From contig NZ_JBEUWX010000002.1 in the NCBI RefSeq assembly GCF_041770905.1, positions 62,001 to 126,000 of the forward strand: a DNA stretch of 64,000 nt, given 5' to 3'. Shown here in pieces: positions 44,195 through 52,454 of the stretch; the stretch's first letter is position 1; every line of letters begins with the position of its first letter. The translations under genes and the position numbers were made by a program. This DNA comes from Propionivibrio hellwigii (GTDB taxonomy: Bacteria > Pseudomonadota > Gammaproteobacteria > Burkholderiales > Rhodocyclaceae). The notes under the pieces were generated by a model, which was not told the origin of the DNA, ran no database searches, and saw only the letters and a program-made list of their open reading frames with translations.

Positions 44195-44334
44195 CCTGAT
44201 GGTTCAATAGTAGGGCTTACTGGCCGAAAAAAATAGTGACGATTTGAATTACAGTAAAATAAAGTAAAAAGCGGGTAATGACTTGCCGTCGCAGAAATGC
44301 GACAATTTCCGTAAATAATTTTTGGGTTGTAGAA

Positions 44335-44616
44335 ATGGCTATCTTTAAAAGTGACAGCAAAATAAACCGGCAAGCAAATGAACTGCTGTCACAGCTACGA
44401 GAATCCGAGTCGGCCCGAAAGAAACTTTCGGCTAATCTGGCTGAAGCAAACCGAAAAATTGCCGAGTTGGAAAATAATTTGGCAATGAAGGAAGCTAAGC
44501 TAAATGAGGCGTTGCGGGCAGTAACGAAAGCCAGGAAGCGCCAGAAAAATTCGGTTCAACGGGCAAACAGATTCAAGGCAAAACTGGGCAAGTCAGTTGG
44601 CCTTTCAAGGTCATAG
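44335..44616 (+). CDS. Hypothetical coiled-coil protein
   Basis: 93 residues; NELLSQLRESESARKKLSAN, then LAEANRKIAELENNLAMKEA forms an unbroken heptad-like helix, ending in a basic segment (KARKRQKNSVQRANRFKAKL). Possibly a KfrA-like or mobilisation accessory protein; function unknown. Weak ribosome binding site. Confidence 0.6.
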   Translation: MAIFKSDSKINRQANELLSQLRESESARKKLSANLAEANRKIAELENNLAMKEAKLNEALRAVTKARKRQKNSVQRANRFKAKLGKSVGLSRS

Positions 44617-44835
44617 TTTTTGTCTTTTTTCTCAAAAAAGGCCACCTTGCTTCAGGTGATTGACACTAGAGCCAGTAATGGCGGTTGTGCTCGTAGAAGC
44701 AAAAGACGGTCAGTCTTGCAAGGCCAAAAGCAGCAGGCAACGCAGGCGCGTATGTATCAAAGGCAACCAACGCAGGCCAAGTGCACATGTGGGTATCTTT
44801 TATATATATTTTTTTTTTGAAAAGGAGATTATTTT

Positions 44836-45120
44836 ATGAGTGAAGAAGTCAGTCAGAAGGAAGAGGTTTTTGACAAGGGAAAACTTTATCAGTTTGATGG
44901 AAGCCGGTTTGTTCAGGTCGAGCCATCAAAAGAGATAAAAGTTCCGATTACTGAAGAGGCAATGATGGAAATTCAGGAATTACGCAAAACTGTTCAGAAA
45001 TCAATAGGAATGCGACCGGAATTGTCTTTGGTTGTGTCTGCAATGATTGTTGAAATGGCAAAGAATCCTGAAGAAGTTGTAAATGCAGTTAAAAGCTATG
45101 GGCAAAAAATCTATGGCTAA
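44836..45120 (+). CDS. Hypothetical element-borne protein
   Basis: 94 residues (MSEEVSQKEEVFDKGKLYQF ...), with strong AAGGAG ahead of the ATG after an AT-rich leader. The C-terminal half (MRPELSLVVSAMIVEMAKNP) is helical and could be a small DNA-binding or regulatory domain. No family recognised. Confidence 0.65.
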   Translation: MSEEVSQKEEVFDKGKLYQFDGSRFVQVEPSKEIKVPITEEAMMEIQELRKTVQKSIGMRPELSLVVSAMIVEMAKNPEEVVNAVKSYGQKIYG

Positions 45121-45338
45121 ATTTGAAGTTTAAGGTATTGGCAGTCCTTCAGTTTGTTTCGTCTGGTTAAATAGCTGCCTACGGCACGACAGCGACGCAA
45201 ATTGATTTGCAGTATTTTGTGGTGCACGGGCTTCGGCCTATCGAAAAACTACGGTTTTTCGATTGTTTTCGCCGTTTTCGAACGTCGAAACTTTATTTAA
45301 ACACTAACCACTACTTTTAAATAGTTTTGGATGAGGCA

Positions 45339-46220
45339 ATGAGGCACATTCTTGTTCGGGAAATTACTCAATTGTGCGAGAGAAACAAAGACGGTAGTTT
45401 TTCGACACAAGCTGCCAGAAAAGATATTTTGATTCAGGCGGGAAAACAGCTTCTTGAAATTGGCCGTTTTAGAAACATGGGCGTAACGGGCCTGAAGCCT
45501 AAACATGTTCAGTTTCTCGTTAATCAGTGGCAGAAAGTAGACGGACTTTCAGATGCGACGATAAAGAATCGCATTGCCCACCTTCGATGGTGGGCGGATA
45601 AGATCAACAAGCAAAACGTTATTCCAAAGGCCAATGCTCAATTAGGCATCGGCCGACGCAAATATGTGACAAACCAAAACAAGTCGGTTCGAATTAGTGA
45701 TGAAACTTTGAAGAATATTAAGGACGAAAGATTGCGTTGCTCGATTGAGTTACAGCGTGCTTTTGGATTGCGCCGCGAGGAGTGCCTGAAATTCCAGCCG
45801 AGTTATGCACTTGCTGGCAGTCCCGGGATTGTCAGGCTCAAGGCTTCGTGGTGCAAGGGTGGTCGTGCGCGTGAGATTCCAATCCTAAACGACTATCAAA
45901 AAGCAGTTTTGGCCAGGGCTGCGATGCTGGCCGGGGCCGGGTCGATGATCCCGGCGGGGCAACGGTACGTGGAACGGCTCAAGCAGTACGAAAACACGAC
46001 GAATTTCCTCGGCCTGTCGCGACTTCACGGGCTGCGGCATGCCTACGCGCAAAACCGGTACAAAGAATTGACCGGCCGGGAATGCCCGGCCAGGGGCGGG
46101 CCGACTAACAAGCAGCTTGATCAGGAGCAAAAAGAAGCGGATCGAGCCGCGAGACTGGTAATCAGCAATGAACTGGGCCACAACCGGGAAAACATCACGG
46201 CCGTTTATCTGGGGCGATAG
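45339..46220 (+). CDS. Tyrosine recombinase (integrase-like) of the conjugative element
   Basis: 293 residues with a tyrosine-recombinase core: Arg in AFGLRREECLKFQP, the HGLRHAYAQNRY box, and candidate nucleophile Tyr in ELGHNRENITAVYLGR. It resembles integrase-domain proteins carried by ICEs and plasmids. ATG at 45339 is preferred; a TTG at 45327 is possible. It ends 11 bases before the TraY-like gene with a good binding site between, so the two are co-transcribed. Confidence 0.82.
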   Translation: MRHILVREITQLCERNKDGSFSTQAARKDILIQAGKQLLEIGRFRNMGVTGLKPKHVQFLVNQWQKVDGLSDATIKNRIAHLRWWADKINKQNVIPKANAQLGIGRRKYVTNQNKSVRISDETLKNIKDERLRCSIELQRAFGLRREECLKFQPSYALAGSPGIVRLKASWCKGGRAREIPILNDYQKAVLARAAMLAGAGSMIPAGQRYVERLKQYENTTNFLGLSRLHGLRHAYAQNRYKELTGRECPARGGPTNKQLDQEQKEADRAARLVISNELGHNRENITAVYLGR

Positions 46221-46231
46221 GAGGGGCAACC

Positions 46232-48550
46232 ATGCCAGCAGGCACACCGACAAACAACATGGCGAATTTCACGCCGGAGCCGCAGGACTATTCCATCACG
46301 CATCTGCTGGCCAATACCTTCGGCGAAGTGACGGCCAACATCTTCGGGAGTACGGCCGGAGGCGGTCTGCCCGATATTCTCGGTACAGCCTTCGCCTATT
46401 TCAATAGCGCCGTCCTGTTTTTTGGCACGGTGATCCTGGCCTATGTGACCGTGTTCGGGGTCATGAACACGGCCAACGACGGACAGGCGCTGGGGCGCAA
46501 GTGGTCAACAGTATTTACGCCGTTGCGCATCGCCGGATCAGCGGCATCGCTGATCGTGACCACATCCGGTTATTCGGTTATTCAATTGATTGTCCTGCAA
46601 ATTGTCGTCTGGGGCGTGGGCATTGCCGACACAACGTGGACAAACGTAGTGAAGGCGGCGCTGACCCGGCCGCTACCCAATGCGTTCGTCGCCCTCGATG
46701 CCGATGCCAACCAGGTCCGCACACTAGCGGGCAACATGCTGCTGTCCAAGGTCTGCACGATGTCGCTCAACCAGACGCTGGGCATGATTACAAACGGGCA
46801 GACAAACATTCAGCCTGTCGAGAAGACCATTAATTTCAACCTGGGTCGAGGCTTTTCGGTCGTGTCCGATATGGCCGCCGAGGCGCTTGGCCTGAATACC
46901 AGCATTGTGACCAAGATTTATGAGTACAAGGATACGTCGGCAACGCCGGTTGCCGATGGCAAACCGATTTGCGGCAGCGTCGGTTTTATGGGCAGAACGT
47001 CGACAGTTTCCGCGACAACGCCAAGTGTGCCGTTTTCGGCCAACATCGATGCGAAAAAGATGTTCGTGAGTACGGGCTATGACGCCAAGCAAATTCAGAT
47101 GATCGCCAACGCCATGGCCTACAACACTGCGGTTGGGGCATACAATGTACTGGACGAAAAGATGACAGTGCTGGCCGCCGACATCGTGTCCGAAAAACCG
47201 GACATCGATGCCGGGCGCTTCCAGGAAGGGATCAATGCCTATGTCCGGACATTCCGCAAAGGCTATAACACCGACATCAATCAAATGGATTCGACGCACG
47301 GACAGGTCATCAAGAATTTCCTGGAACAGAGTACGCAACATGGCTGGGTGCAGGCCGGGATGTTCCATCGTCGCCTTTCGCAGATTCAGACGGCTTTGAA
47401 CGAGGCGTATCGCATCACGCCGAACAGTAAGCCGCCGATGACTGAATTGATCCAGCAGACTGCCCCTGCGCACGACAAGGGACTTTTGGCTAATTACGCC
47501 CTGGCGACGCAAAAGGCGTTTGATATTATCGCCAACGGACCGGCAGCCTGGGAGAGCAATCCCGTCAATGCGGGAAAGAAGGCGACGGAGATTCCGTCTC
47601 TGAAGCTGGAGAAAGGTTCCGATCCGACCGATGTGTGGGATGGCTGGCTTAGCAGCATGGGCCAGAAGGCCGTGGCCGGGACGGTGGATATGCTCGCCGT
47701 GCCGGATACGCCGGGCTGGCACGATCCGGTGATACAGGTCAAAAACATCGGCGACTATGCAATGGTCATCGGGGAAACGCTCATCGCTGCGCCGACGATG
47801 CTTAAGATCGCCGCCAGGTGGGCCAAGGCGGGGGTGAAATCGTTGTTGTCCATCACACCGATCAATTTGACAGGGCTACAGGATGTTGCCGAAGAAACCG
47901 GCAGCGCCTTCATTCAGACGCTGGGCTGGCTGTCCGATTTGATCGTCGTTCCGGCCTACGGTCTGCTTTACATCGGTTATTTCATGTCGATTTTCCTGCC
48001 GATGGTGCCGTTCATGGTTTTTACCCTGGCCGTCATCGGCTGGTTAATCGCCGTCGTCGAATCGGTGGTGGCCGCGCCCTTGTGGATGGTCATGCACATG
48101 ACGCCGGAGTCAAACGATAGCTTCATCGGTTCGCAGCAGCAGGGGTATCTGTTGTTGCTGTCGGTATTTTTCAAGCCGATCCTGACCGTGCTGGGTTTGT
48201 TGCTGTCGATGATCATGCTGCGCCCGATCATGGATCTGGTCAATCTGGGTTTTATCGGCTCCCTGAACACGATCCAGGCTAACAGTACAACCGGGATTGC
48301 CTCCTATTTTGGTTTTATGCTCGTCTATGCCTTCATCACGCTGTCGGTGTTCATGACCGTTTTTGCTCTGCCGCAGGATATGAGCGACAGAGTGCTCAAG
48401 TGGATCAGCGCCGGTATCGGCAGCCTGGGTGAGAAGGATGCGATGAAAAAAATCGAGATGCTGGTACGCGGGAAAAACCGAGTCGCAGGAAAAAGCGGTG
48501 AGTCAGCCAATTTCGTGACGCGGGAAAACCTTGAGCAAGAGAAGAAGTAA
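46232..48550 (+). CDS. DotA/TraY-family type IVB secretion membrane protein
   Basis: 772 residues. N-terminal helix (SAVLFFGTVILAYVTVFGVM) and segment TANDGQALGRKWSTVFTPLR, then ...ITTSGY-like helices, a large soluble central region, and a C-terminal cluster of helices (IGYFMSIFLPMVPFMVFTLA, AAPLWMVMHM). This is the DotA/TraY pattern of IncI/Dot-Icm mating channels. AGGAGGGG precedes the ATG. All other channel genes are missing from the island. Confidence 0.85.
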   Translation: MPAGTPTNNMANFTPEPQDYSITHLLANTFGEVTANIFGSTAGGGLPDILGTAFAYFNSAVLFFGTVILAYVTVFGVMNTANDGQALGRKWSTVFTPLRIAGSAASLIVTTSGYSVIQLIVLQIVVWGVGIADTTWTNVVKAALTRPLPNAFVALDADANQVRTLAGNMLLSKVCTMSLNQTLGMITNGQTNIQPVEKTINFNLGRGFSVVSDMAAEALGLNTSIVTKIYEYKDTSATPVADGKPICGSVGFMGRTSTVSATTPSVPFSANIDAKKMFVSTGYDAKQIQMIANAMAYNTAVGAYNVLDEKMTVLAADIVSEKPDIDAGRFQEGINAYVRTFRKGYNTDINQMDSTHGQVIKNFLEQSTQHGWVQAGMFHRRLSQIQTALNEAYRITPNSKPPMTELIQQTAPAHDKGLLANYALATQKAFDIIANGPAAWESNPVNAGKKATEIPSLKLEKGSDPTDVWDGWLSSMGQKAVAGTVDMLAVPDTPGWHDPVIQVKNIGDYAMVIGETLIAAPTMLKIAARWAKAGVKSLLSITPINLTGLQDVAEETGSAFIQTLGWLSDLIVVPAYGLLYIGYFMSIFLPMVPFMVFTLAVIGWLIAVVESVVAAPLWMVMHMTPESNDSFIGSQQQGYLLLLSVFFKPILTVLGLLLSMIMLRPIMDLVNLGFIGSLNTIQANSTTGIASYFGFMLVYAFITLSVFMTVFALPQDMSDRVLKWISAGIGSLGEKDAMKKIEMLVRGKNRVAGKSGESANFVTRENLEQEKK

Positions 48551-48560
48551 GCGCTGTTTT

Positions 48561-48738
48561 TTTATAGACAGCTTCGACCGTTAGGTTCCAAAGGTGCAGC
48601 ATCCGCCGCCAGCCCGAGAGGGTGGCGGGGTTTCGGATGCGTGTTCAGGCGTATGCGTGCGAACCTTGATGCGCTGCGCGCATCAAGGCCGCGCCGCCGT
48701 CCGGCGCGGGCACATGCGACTGCGAAAGGCGCGCCCGG
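48561..48738 (+). repeat. Structured cassette repeat, copy 1
   Basis: From TTTATAGACAGCTTCGACCG to GCGAAAGGCGCGCCCGGA. It contains three foldable parts: GCATCCGCCGCC.../GGCGGGGTTTCGGATGC, CCTTGATGCGC/GCGCATCAAGG and CCGCGCCG/CGGCGCGG. Related copies: 49398-49612, 50423-50466, 52105-52352. It begins 10 bases after the TraY-like stop. Confidence 0.88.
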
Positions 48739-48831
48739 ATACCGCCCGGATGCTTATGGCGTCAAAAACAACTTGATGCCCTTTGGGCGCGTTACAATGC
48801 ACTTTGTTTGTAACACATGAGAGCGGCAAAA

Positions 48832-49116
48832 ATGGGCGAAGCCACCTTCACTTTTCGGGTCGACGAAACCCTGAAAACCGAATTCTCGATGGCCGCTAAA
48901 GCCAGTGACCGAAGCGGCGCGCAACTCCTGCGCGACTTCATGCGCGAGTTCGTCCAGTTGCAGCAGGAAAAGGATACGCATGAAGCATGGTTTCGCCGTC
49001 AGGTGCAGCGCGGTTTGGACTCGGCCAATGCCGGCGAGCTGCTATCCGCCAATGAGGTGGAAGCAGAGGCCGAGGCGTGGCGGGCTGAAACACGCCGGAA
49101 GATTGCCGCATCGTGA
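48832..49116 (+). CDS. Ribbon-helix-helix antitoxin
   Basis: 94 residues; MGEATFTFRVDETLKTEFSM, then AAKASDRSGAQLLRDFMREF is a RHH DNA-binding start as in ParD/RelB-type antitoxins. An ATG five codons upstream (48817) is also possible. The stop overlaps the next gene start (GTGA). Confidence 0.85.
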   Translation: MGEATFTFRVDETLKTEFSMAAKASDRSGAQLLRDFMREFVQLQQEKDTHEAWFRRQVQRGLDSANAGELLSANEVEAEAEAWRAETRRKIAAS

Positions 49117-49397
49117 AGCTGGCATGGACACGGCCAGCAGCAGCCGACAGGCGGGAAATCCGCGCCTACGTCGCACAGGACAATCCGGCCGCCGCGCTGG
49201 CCCTCGATAATCTCTTCTCAAAGCAGGCTGCACGCTTGCTCGACTATCCGGGCTTGGGCCGACCTGGCCGCGTTGACGGCACCCATGAGCTGACAGTGCA
49301 TCGGAACTACGCCCTCATCTATGACGTGGCAGGCGACCTGGTGCGCATGCTTCGTGTGCTGCACGTTGCCCGGCAATGGCCGCCGGTTCAGTCTTGA
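49113..49397 (+). CDS. ParE/RelE-superfamily toxin
   Basis: 94 residues from a GTG overlapping the antitoxin stop. RREIRAYVAQDNPAAALALD, YPGLGRPGRVDGTHELTVHR and NYALIYDV are ParE-family landmarks. Targets are gyrase or ribosome-bound messenger depending on subgroup; not decidable here. Confidence 0.88.
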   Translation: MKLAWTRPAAADRREIRAYVAQDNPAAALALDNLFSKQAARLLDYPGLGRPGRVDGTHELTVHRNYALIYDVAGDLVRMLRVLHVARQWPPVQS

Positions 49398-49612
49398 GAC
49401 GATCTGCTGCGTCTTGGGTAACAGAAGAGTCCTCAGCCGCTTGTGTCCCCGATCCGCTTTCCATTTATAGACAGCTTCGACCGTTAGGTTCCAAAGGTGC
49501 AGCATCCGCCGCCAGCCCGAGAGGGTGGCGGGGTTTCGGATGCGTGTTCAGGCGCATGTGTCCGCGCCGCCGTCCGGCGCGGGCACATGCGCCTGCGAAA
49601 GGCGCGCCCGGA
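49398..49612 (+). repeat. Structured cassette repeat, copy 2 (extended)
   Basis: Begins GACGATCTGCTGCGTCTTGG as in copy 4, then the shared TTTATAGACAGCTT core. Here the inner CCTTGATGCGC hairpin is absent and CAGGCGCATGTG ... CACATGCGCCTG closes directly on CCGCGCCG/CGGCGCGG, giving one long palindrome. Confidence 0.9.
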
Positions 49613-49615
49613 CAC

Positions 49616-50041
49616 TTATGGCTCGAATTCCCACGGATTGATAACAACCAGCCCCGCCGCCCGGAAAGGCAATGTGTCACGTGTGGCAATAGCCAGGCCA
49701 TTGGCAGTGGCAATGGCGGCAATGCAGGCATCGGCTGTCTGGAGGCTTTGGCCGGAAGCGCGCGTAACCGCCAGCAGACTAGCATAAGCGTTCGTACAGG
49801 TCAGATCAAACGGCAATACGCGCCCGATGAACATCGGCAAAATGCGCGTTTCCAGATTCTCGTGAAGCGCCGTCCGACGCTTGCCTACCGGCAGCAAAGC
49901 AACGCCAGCGCGCAATTCGGCTACGGTCATGGCCGACAGATAGAGCGTCTCCAGCGCCTGCGCATCGATCCATTCGATGACACGGATTTCGGGAGACTGG
50001 CGCAGCGGCTCTGAAACCACATTTGTGTCAAGCAGAATCAT
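49616..50041 (-). CDS. fitB: PIN-domain toxin (FitB/VapC type)
   Basis: 141 residues: MILLDTNVVSEPLRQSPE, AELRAGVALLPVGKRR and TADACIAAIATANGLAIATR supply the acidic PIN-nuclease residues. FitB/VapC proteins are ribonucleases. It overlaps its antitoxin gene by four bases. Confidence 0.9.
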   Translation of the reverse strand: MILLDTNVVSEPLRQSPEIRVIEWIDAQALETLYLSAMTVAELRAGVALLPVGKRRTALHENLETRILPMFIGRVLPFDLTCTNAYASLLAVTRASGQSLQTADACIAAIATANGLAIATRDTLPFRAAGLVVINPWEFEP

Positions 50042-50292
50042 TCTAAGCTCGCCGACCGCGCCGGATTTTTGTCGCGCATGTTCTCGAAGAGAACAAGTTC
50101 TTCGTCAGTCAGCTTAACCTTACGGCCAATTTCAGCCAGCAACGAACCCAGCTTGAGTCGGTGAGCCGGTTTTACGGAATCCCCCAGGATTTCGCGCATT
50201 TCAGCCTCAACGCTACGCCCATGCCTGGCAGCGCGCACGCGGATAGCCCGGTGCACTTCTTCAGGCACATTCCGAACAGTGACAGAAGGCAT
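50038..50292 (-). CDS. fitA: FitA-type ribbon-helix-helix antitoxin
   Basis: 84 residues; MPSVTVRNVPEEVHRAIRVR, then AARHGRSVEAEMREIL is the classical FitA/Arc-like ribbon-helix-helix. It precedes and overlaps the PIN toxin. Confidence 0.9.
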   Translation of the reverse strand: MPSVTVRNVPEEVHRAIRVRAARHGRSVEAEMREILGDSVKPAHRLKLGSLLAEIGRKVKLTDEELVLFENMRDKNPARSASLE

Positions 50293-50422
50293 GTTTCAAA
50301 ACCTCAAAATAATTGATCTGCTTGCAGATTAGCAAAATGCAATCATTCCTGCAAGTCAGCCTTGCCGATCCGTGTTTCAGCTTTCTGCGCTGTCCTCGCT
50401 ACGCGAGGCCATGTCACTTCCC

Positions 50423-50466
50423 GACGCGGGCGCATGCGCCTGCGAAAGGCACACACACTTTTTTAT
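50423..50466 (+). repeat. Structured cassette repeat, copy 3 (3' part only)
   Basis: GCGGGCGCATGCGCCTGCGA then AAGGCACACACACTTTTTTA, the same 3' end as copy 4. The 5' part is replaced by unrelated DNA including CCTCGCTACGCGAGG. Confidence 0.75.
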
Positions 50467-50483
50467 TTCTTGTAGAACAGGGA

Positions 50484-50882
50484 TTATTTCGTCCAGTCCT
50501 CCACTTGCAAATTGCTGACCTGGTAAAATGCCTGATCGTCCGTGACCAGCACAGCGCCGACGGCAGATGCATGCGCGGCGATTAGTAAATCCAGCGGTGC
50601 GAGAATAAGGCCATGCCGTTCCATGCCAGCGCGCAGTGTCCCGTAACATTCGGCTGCGGCGCCATCCCAGGGAAATACATCGACACGTCGCAGGAGTTCC
50701 TGCACTGCGCGCTGAAGTCGCTTTGCCTGCGGCCGTTTGGCCAGGCCAAAAAAGATTTCTCCCTCGGTGATCGCCGAGATGCAAAGCGCCGCCATGGGGG
50801 CGGAAACTACCCGGTTGACAACGGCCGGATGCGCTTTCAGCAGATGGCTCACCATGTTGGTGTCCAGCATGTAATGCTTCAT
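50484..50882 (-). CDS. vapC: VapC toxin (PIN ribonuclease)
   Basis: 132 residues: MLDTNMVSHLLKAHP, ISAITEGEIFFGLAKRPQA and LDLLIAAHASAVGAVLVTDD match VapC of enteric type that cleaves initiator tRNA. It overlaps vapB by four bases. Confidence 0.92.
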   Translation of the reverse strand: MKHYMLDTNMVSHLLKAHPAVVNRVVSAPMAALCISAITEGEIFFGLAKRPQAKRLQRAVQELLRRVDVFPWDGAAAECYGTLRAGMERHGLILAPLDLLIAAHASAVGAVLVTDDQAFYQVSNLQVEDWTK

Positions 50883-51139
50883 TCCTGGTAATCCTCGAAC
50901 GGATCGCGGTCATGTATTCCCTGGCTGCGTTCCTTTTCATCCAGGAAGTCGGCGGGTACATGGGCTTCCTTGAGCGCGGCAAAGAAACCATCCCAGGTTG
51001 CGGGTTTGCGCGACAAAATCACATCCCCGGTTTCCTGATCCTTCCGGATAAAAACCTCCTTAGTGTCGAATCGGTAGGCCGCTGGTAGCCGCACCGCCTG
51101 ACTACGGCCATTAATAAACAGTTTGGCGACTTGGCTCAC
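50879..51139 (-). CDS. vapB: VapB antitoxin (AbrB/SpoVT type)
   Basis: 86 residues from a GTG at 51139 with GAAGGAAG ahead; SQVAKLFINGRSQAVRLPAA is the standard VapB start. The open frame extends upstream to 51286 but that part covers the promoter. A perfect palindromic operator sits at 51187-51214. Confidence 0.9.
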   Translation of the reverse strand: MSQVAKLFINGRSQAVRLPAAYRFDTKEVFIRKDQETGDVILSRKPATWDGFFAALKEAHVPADFLDEKERSQGIHDRDPFEDYQE

Positions 51140-51186
51140 GATTAAAACTTCCTTCAAGCAGGCATATATCAAAGTGTATTTTAGTA

Positions 51187-51214
51187 AATGAGATATATCA
51201 AGATATATCTCATT
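51187..51214. promoter_or_regulatory. Palindromic operator of vapBC
   Basis: AATGAGATATATC, AA, GATATATCTCATT: perfect 13-base arms, 48 bases before the vapB start. Expected binding site of the VapBC complex. Confidence 0.75.
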
Positions 51215-51230
51215 AGATTCCGGCAGGTTG

Positions 51231-51272
51231 CTTCGACTGCACAACGCACAACCAGGGCAGGGTGGGGTTTGT
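51231..51272 (-). pseudogene. Fragment of a mazF-like gene
   Basis: Minus-strand KPHPALVVRCAVEAT matches KPRPALVVQSNLL of the complete mazF at 51366-51686, and the DNA CGACTGCACAAC is shared. It is a scrap left between two toxin-antitoxin modules. Confidence 0.6.
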
Positions 51273-51365
51273 GATTGCGCCTGCACGGTTTTTATTGTTT
51301 ACAGGATCGGTTTTGTCTTACGGGAAAATTGGCGTGCCAAGTCACTTGACGCAGTGGAAAATAAT

Positions 51366-51686
51366 TTAAATCAGCCCAACGACGAGAAGCAAGGCGCGAT
51401 CTACCGCCTTCATCCGCTCATCGTCGAGCCCTCCAAAAGGCTCGCTGATCTTCGACCGAGGCAAGGTTGATAGCTTATCCACCATTACCTGGGAAAGCAC
51501 GCGCAAGCCATTGGCGTTGTCCGGTTCAACGGTGACACGGAAAGCGGCATCACGCACGGCGCTGGTAATTGGGCAAATCACGAGACTTTCCAATTCGGCC
51601 AGTAGATTCGACTGCACAACAAGGGCAGGACGGGGTTTGCCGTAGTCCCCTGGTAGCGAAATCGTAACGAGATCACCCCGTTTCAC
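51366..51686 (-). CDS. mazF: MazF/PemK-type toxin
   Basis: 106 residues: MKRGDLVTISLPGDYGKPRP, ALVVQSNLL and VICPITS are MazF motifs. It overlaps its antitoxin by four bases. Distinct from the other two mazF-type genes of the island. Confidence 0.92.
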   Translation of the reverse strand: MKRGDLVTISLPGDYGKPRPALVVQSNLLAELESLVICPITSAVRDAAFRVTVEPDNANGLRVLSQVMVDKLSTLPRSKISEPFGGLDDERMKAVDRALLLVVGLI

Positions 51687-51904
51687 TGCCAGCCCTCAAT
51701 CTGCCCTGCAGCCTCTTCGGCAAACCTTAGCGCATTCAACTCTGCCTCGTCGCCCTTTAACTTCAGGCACTGTTGGCGTATGCGTTCCACGAAATCATCG
51801 GTTCGCGTATCCGGAACCCAAAACTGAACAGGACGAAACCCCGCAGCACGCATACGCTGACGGTGCCGATCTACCTTGTCAGTCACTTGCCTGGCTGTAG
51901 CCAC
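51683..51904 (-). CDS. DUF3018 MazE-like antitoxin
   Basis: 73 residues; VDRHRQRMRAAGFRPVQFWV, then PDTRTDDFVERIRQQC is typical of the DUF3018 antitoxin family. The GTG start at 51904 is chosen because AAGGAG lies seven bases ahead, and because the alternative ATG at 51925 falls inside the operator palindrome. Confidence 0.88.
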   Translation of the reverse strand: MATARQVTDKVDRHRQRMRAAGFRPVQFWVPDTRTDDFVERIRQQCLKLKGDEAELNALRFAEEAAGQIEGWQ

Positions 51905-51918
51905 GGGAATCTCCTTAC

Positions 51919-51942
51919 GTATCATGTAAGGTTACATGATAC
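51919..51942. promoter_or_regulatory. Palindromic operator of the DUF3018/mazF pair
   Basis: GTATCATGTAA, GG, TTACATGATAC: perfect 11-base arms immediately upstream of the antitoxin. Confidence 0.75.
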
Positions 51943-52000
51943 CAAGGTTTGAGCCTTAATGCTGCCTTGCCCATCTCTTTGGGTACGGTGTGGAGATTAC

Positions 52001-52128
52001 CCTTGCCCGGCCAGTTTTTCCGCTTTTACGTAAAACGGCTTGAAGCTTCTCGGGTTCGCGGCTTCGGCCTCATCGACCTGACGAACACAGTGATTGCCGT
52101 GACCGACGATCTGCTGCGTCTTGGGTAA
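52001..52128. pseudogene. Fused scraps: integrase 3' end and an unknown C-terminus
   Basis: CTTGCCCGGCCAG then TTTTTCCGCTT equals the end of the island integrase gene (53035-53075) with 12 bases lost between direct GGCCAG repeats. It is joined to a plus-strand frame YVKRLEASRVRGFGLIDLTN, then TVIAVTDDLLRLG stop at 52128, the tail of an unidentified gene. It marks an old deletion junction. Confidence 0.6.
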
Positions 52129-52352
52129 CAGAAGAGTCCTCAGCCGCTTGTGTCCCCGATCCGCTTTCCATTTATAGACAAGCTGCGGCGTTTATGTTCC
52201 GAATGAGCAGCATTCGCCGCCAGCCCGAGAGGGTGGCGGGGTTTCGGATGCGTGTTCAGGCGCATGCGTGCGAACCTTGATGCGCAGCGCATCAAGGCCG
52301 CGCCGCCGTCCGGCGCGGGCACATGCGCCTGCGAAAGGCACACACACTTTTT
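52105..52352 (+). repeat. Structured cassette repeat, copy 4 (extended)
   Basis: Longest copy: starts in the last codons of the scrap above (GACGATCTGCTGCGTCTTGG), includes the TTTATAGACA core, CCTTGATGCGC and CCGCGCCG hairpins and ends GCGAAAGGCACACACACTTT. The core is partly diverged (GTTTATGTTCC instead of GTTAGGTTCC). Confidence 0.88.
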
Positions 52353-52454
52353 GTTTTTTGAGTTGGGATTTTTTGCCGCGCGGAGCATCACGTCTTGCCC
52401 GGATTTATCAACACTTCTATAATGTAATACGTATTCAGTGTATGAGAGATTGAT

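Noticed and set aside
44620..44820. 66-codon plus-strand frame between two island genes
   Set aside because: No ribosome binding site, irregular composition, and its end is the AT-rich leader of the next gene.
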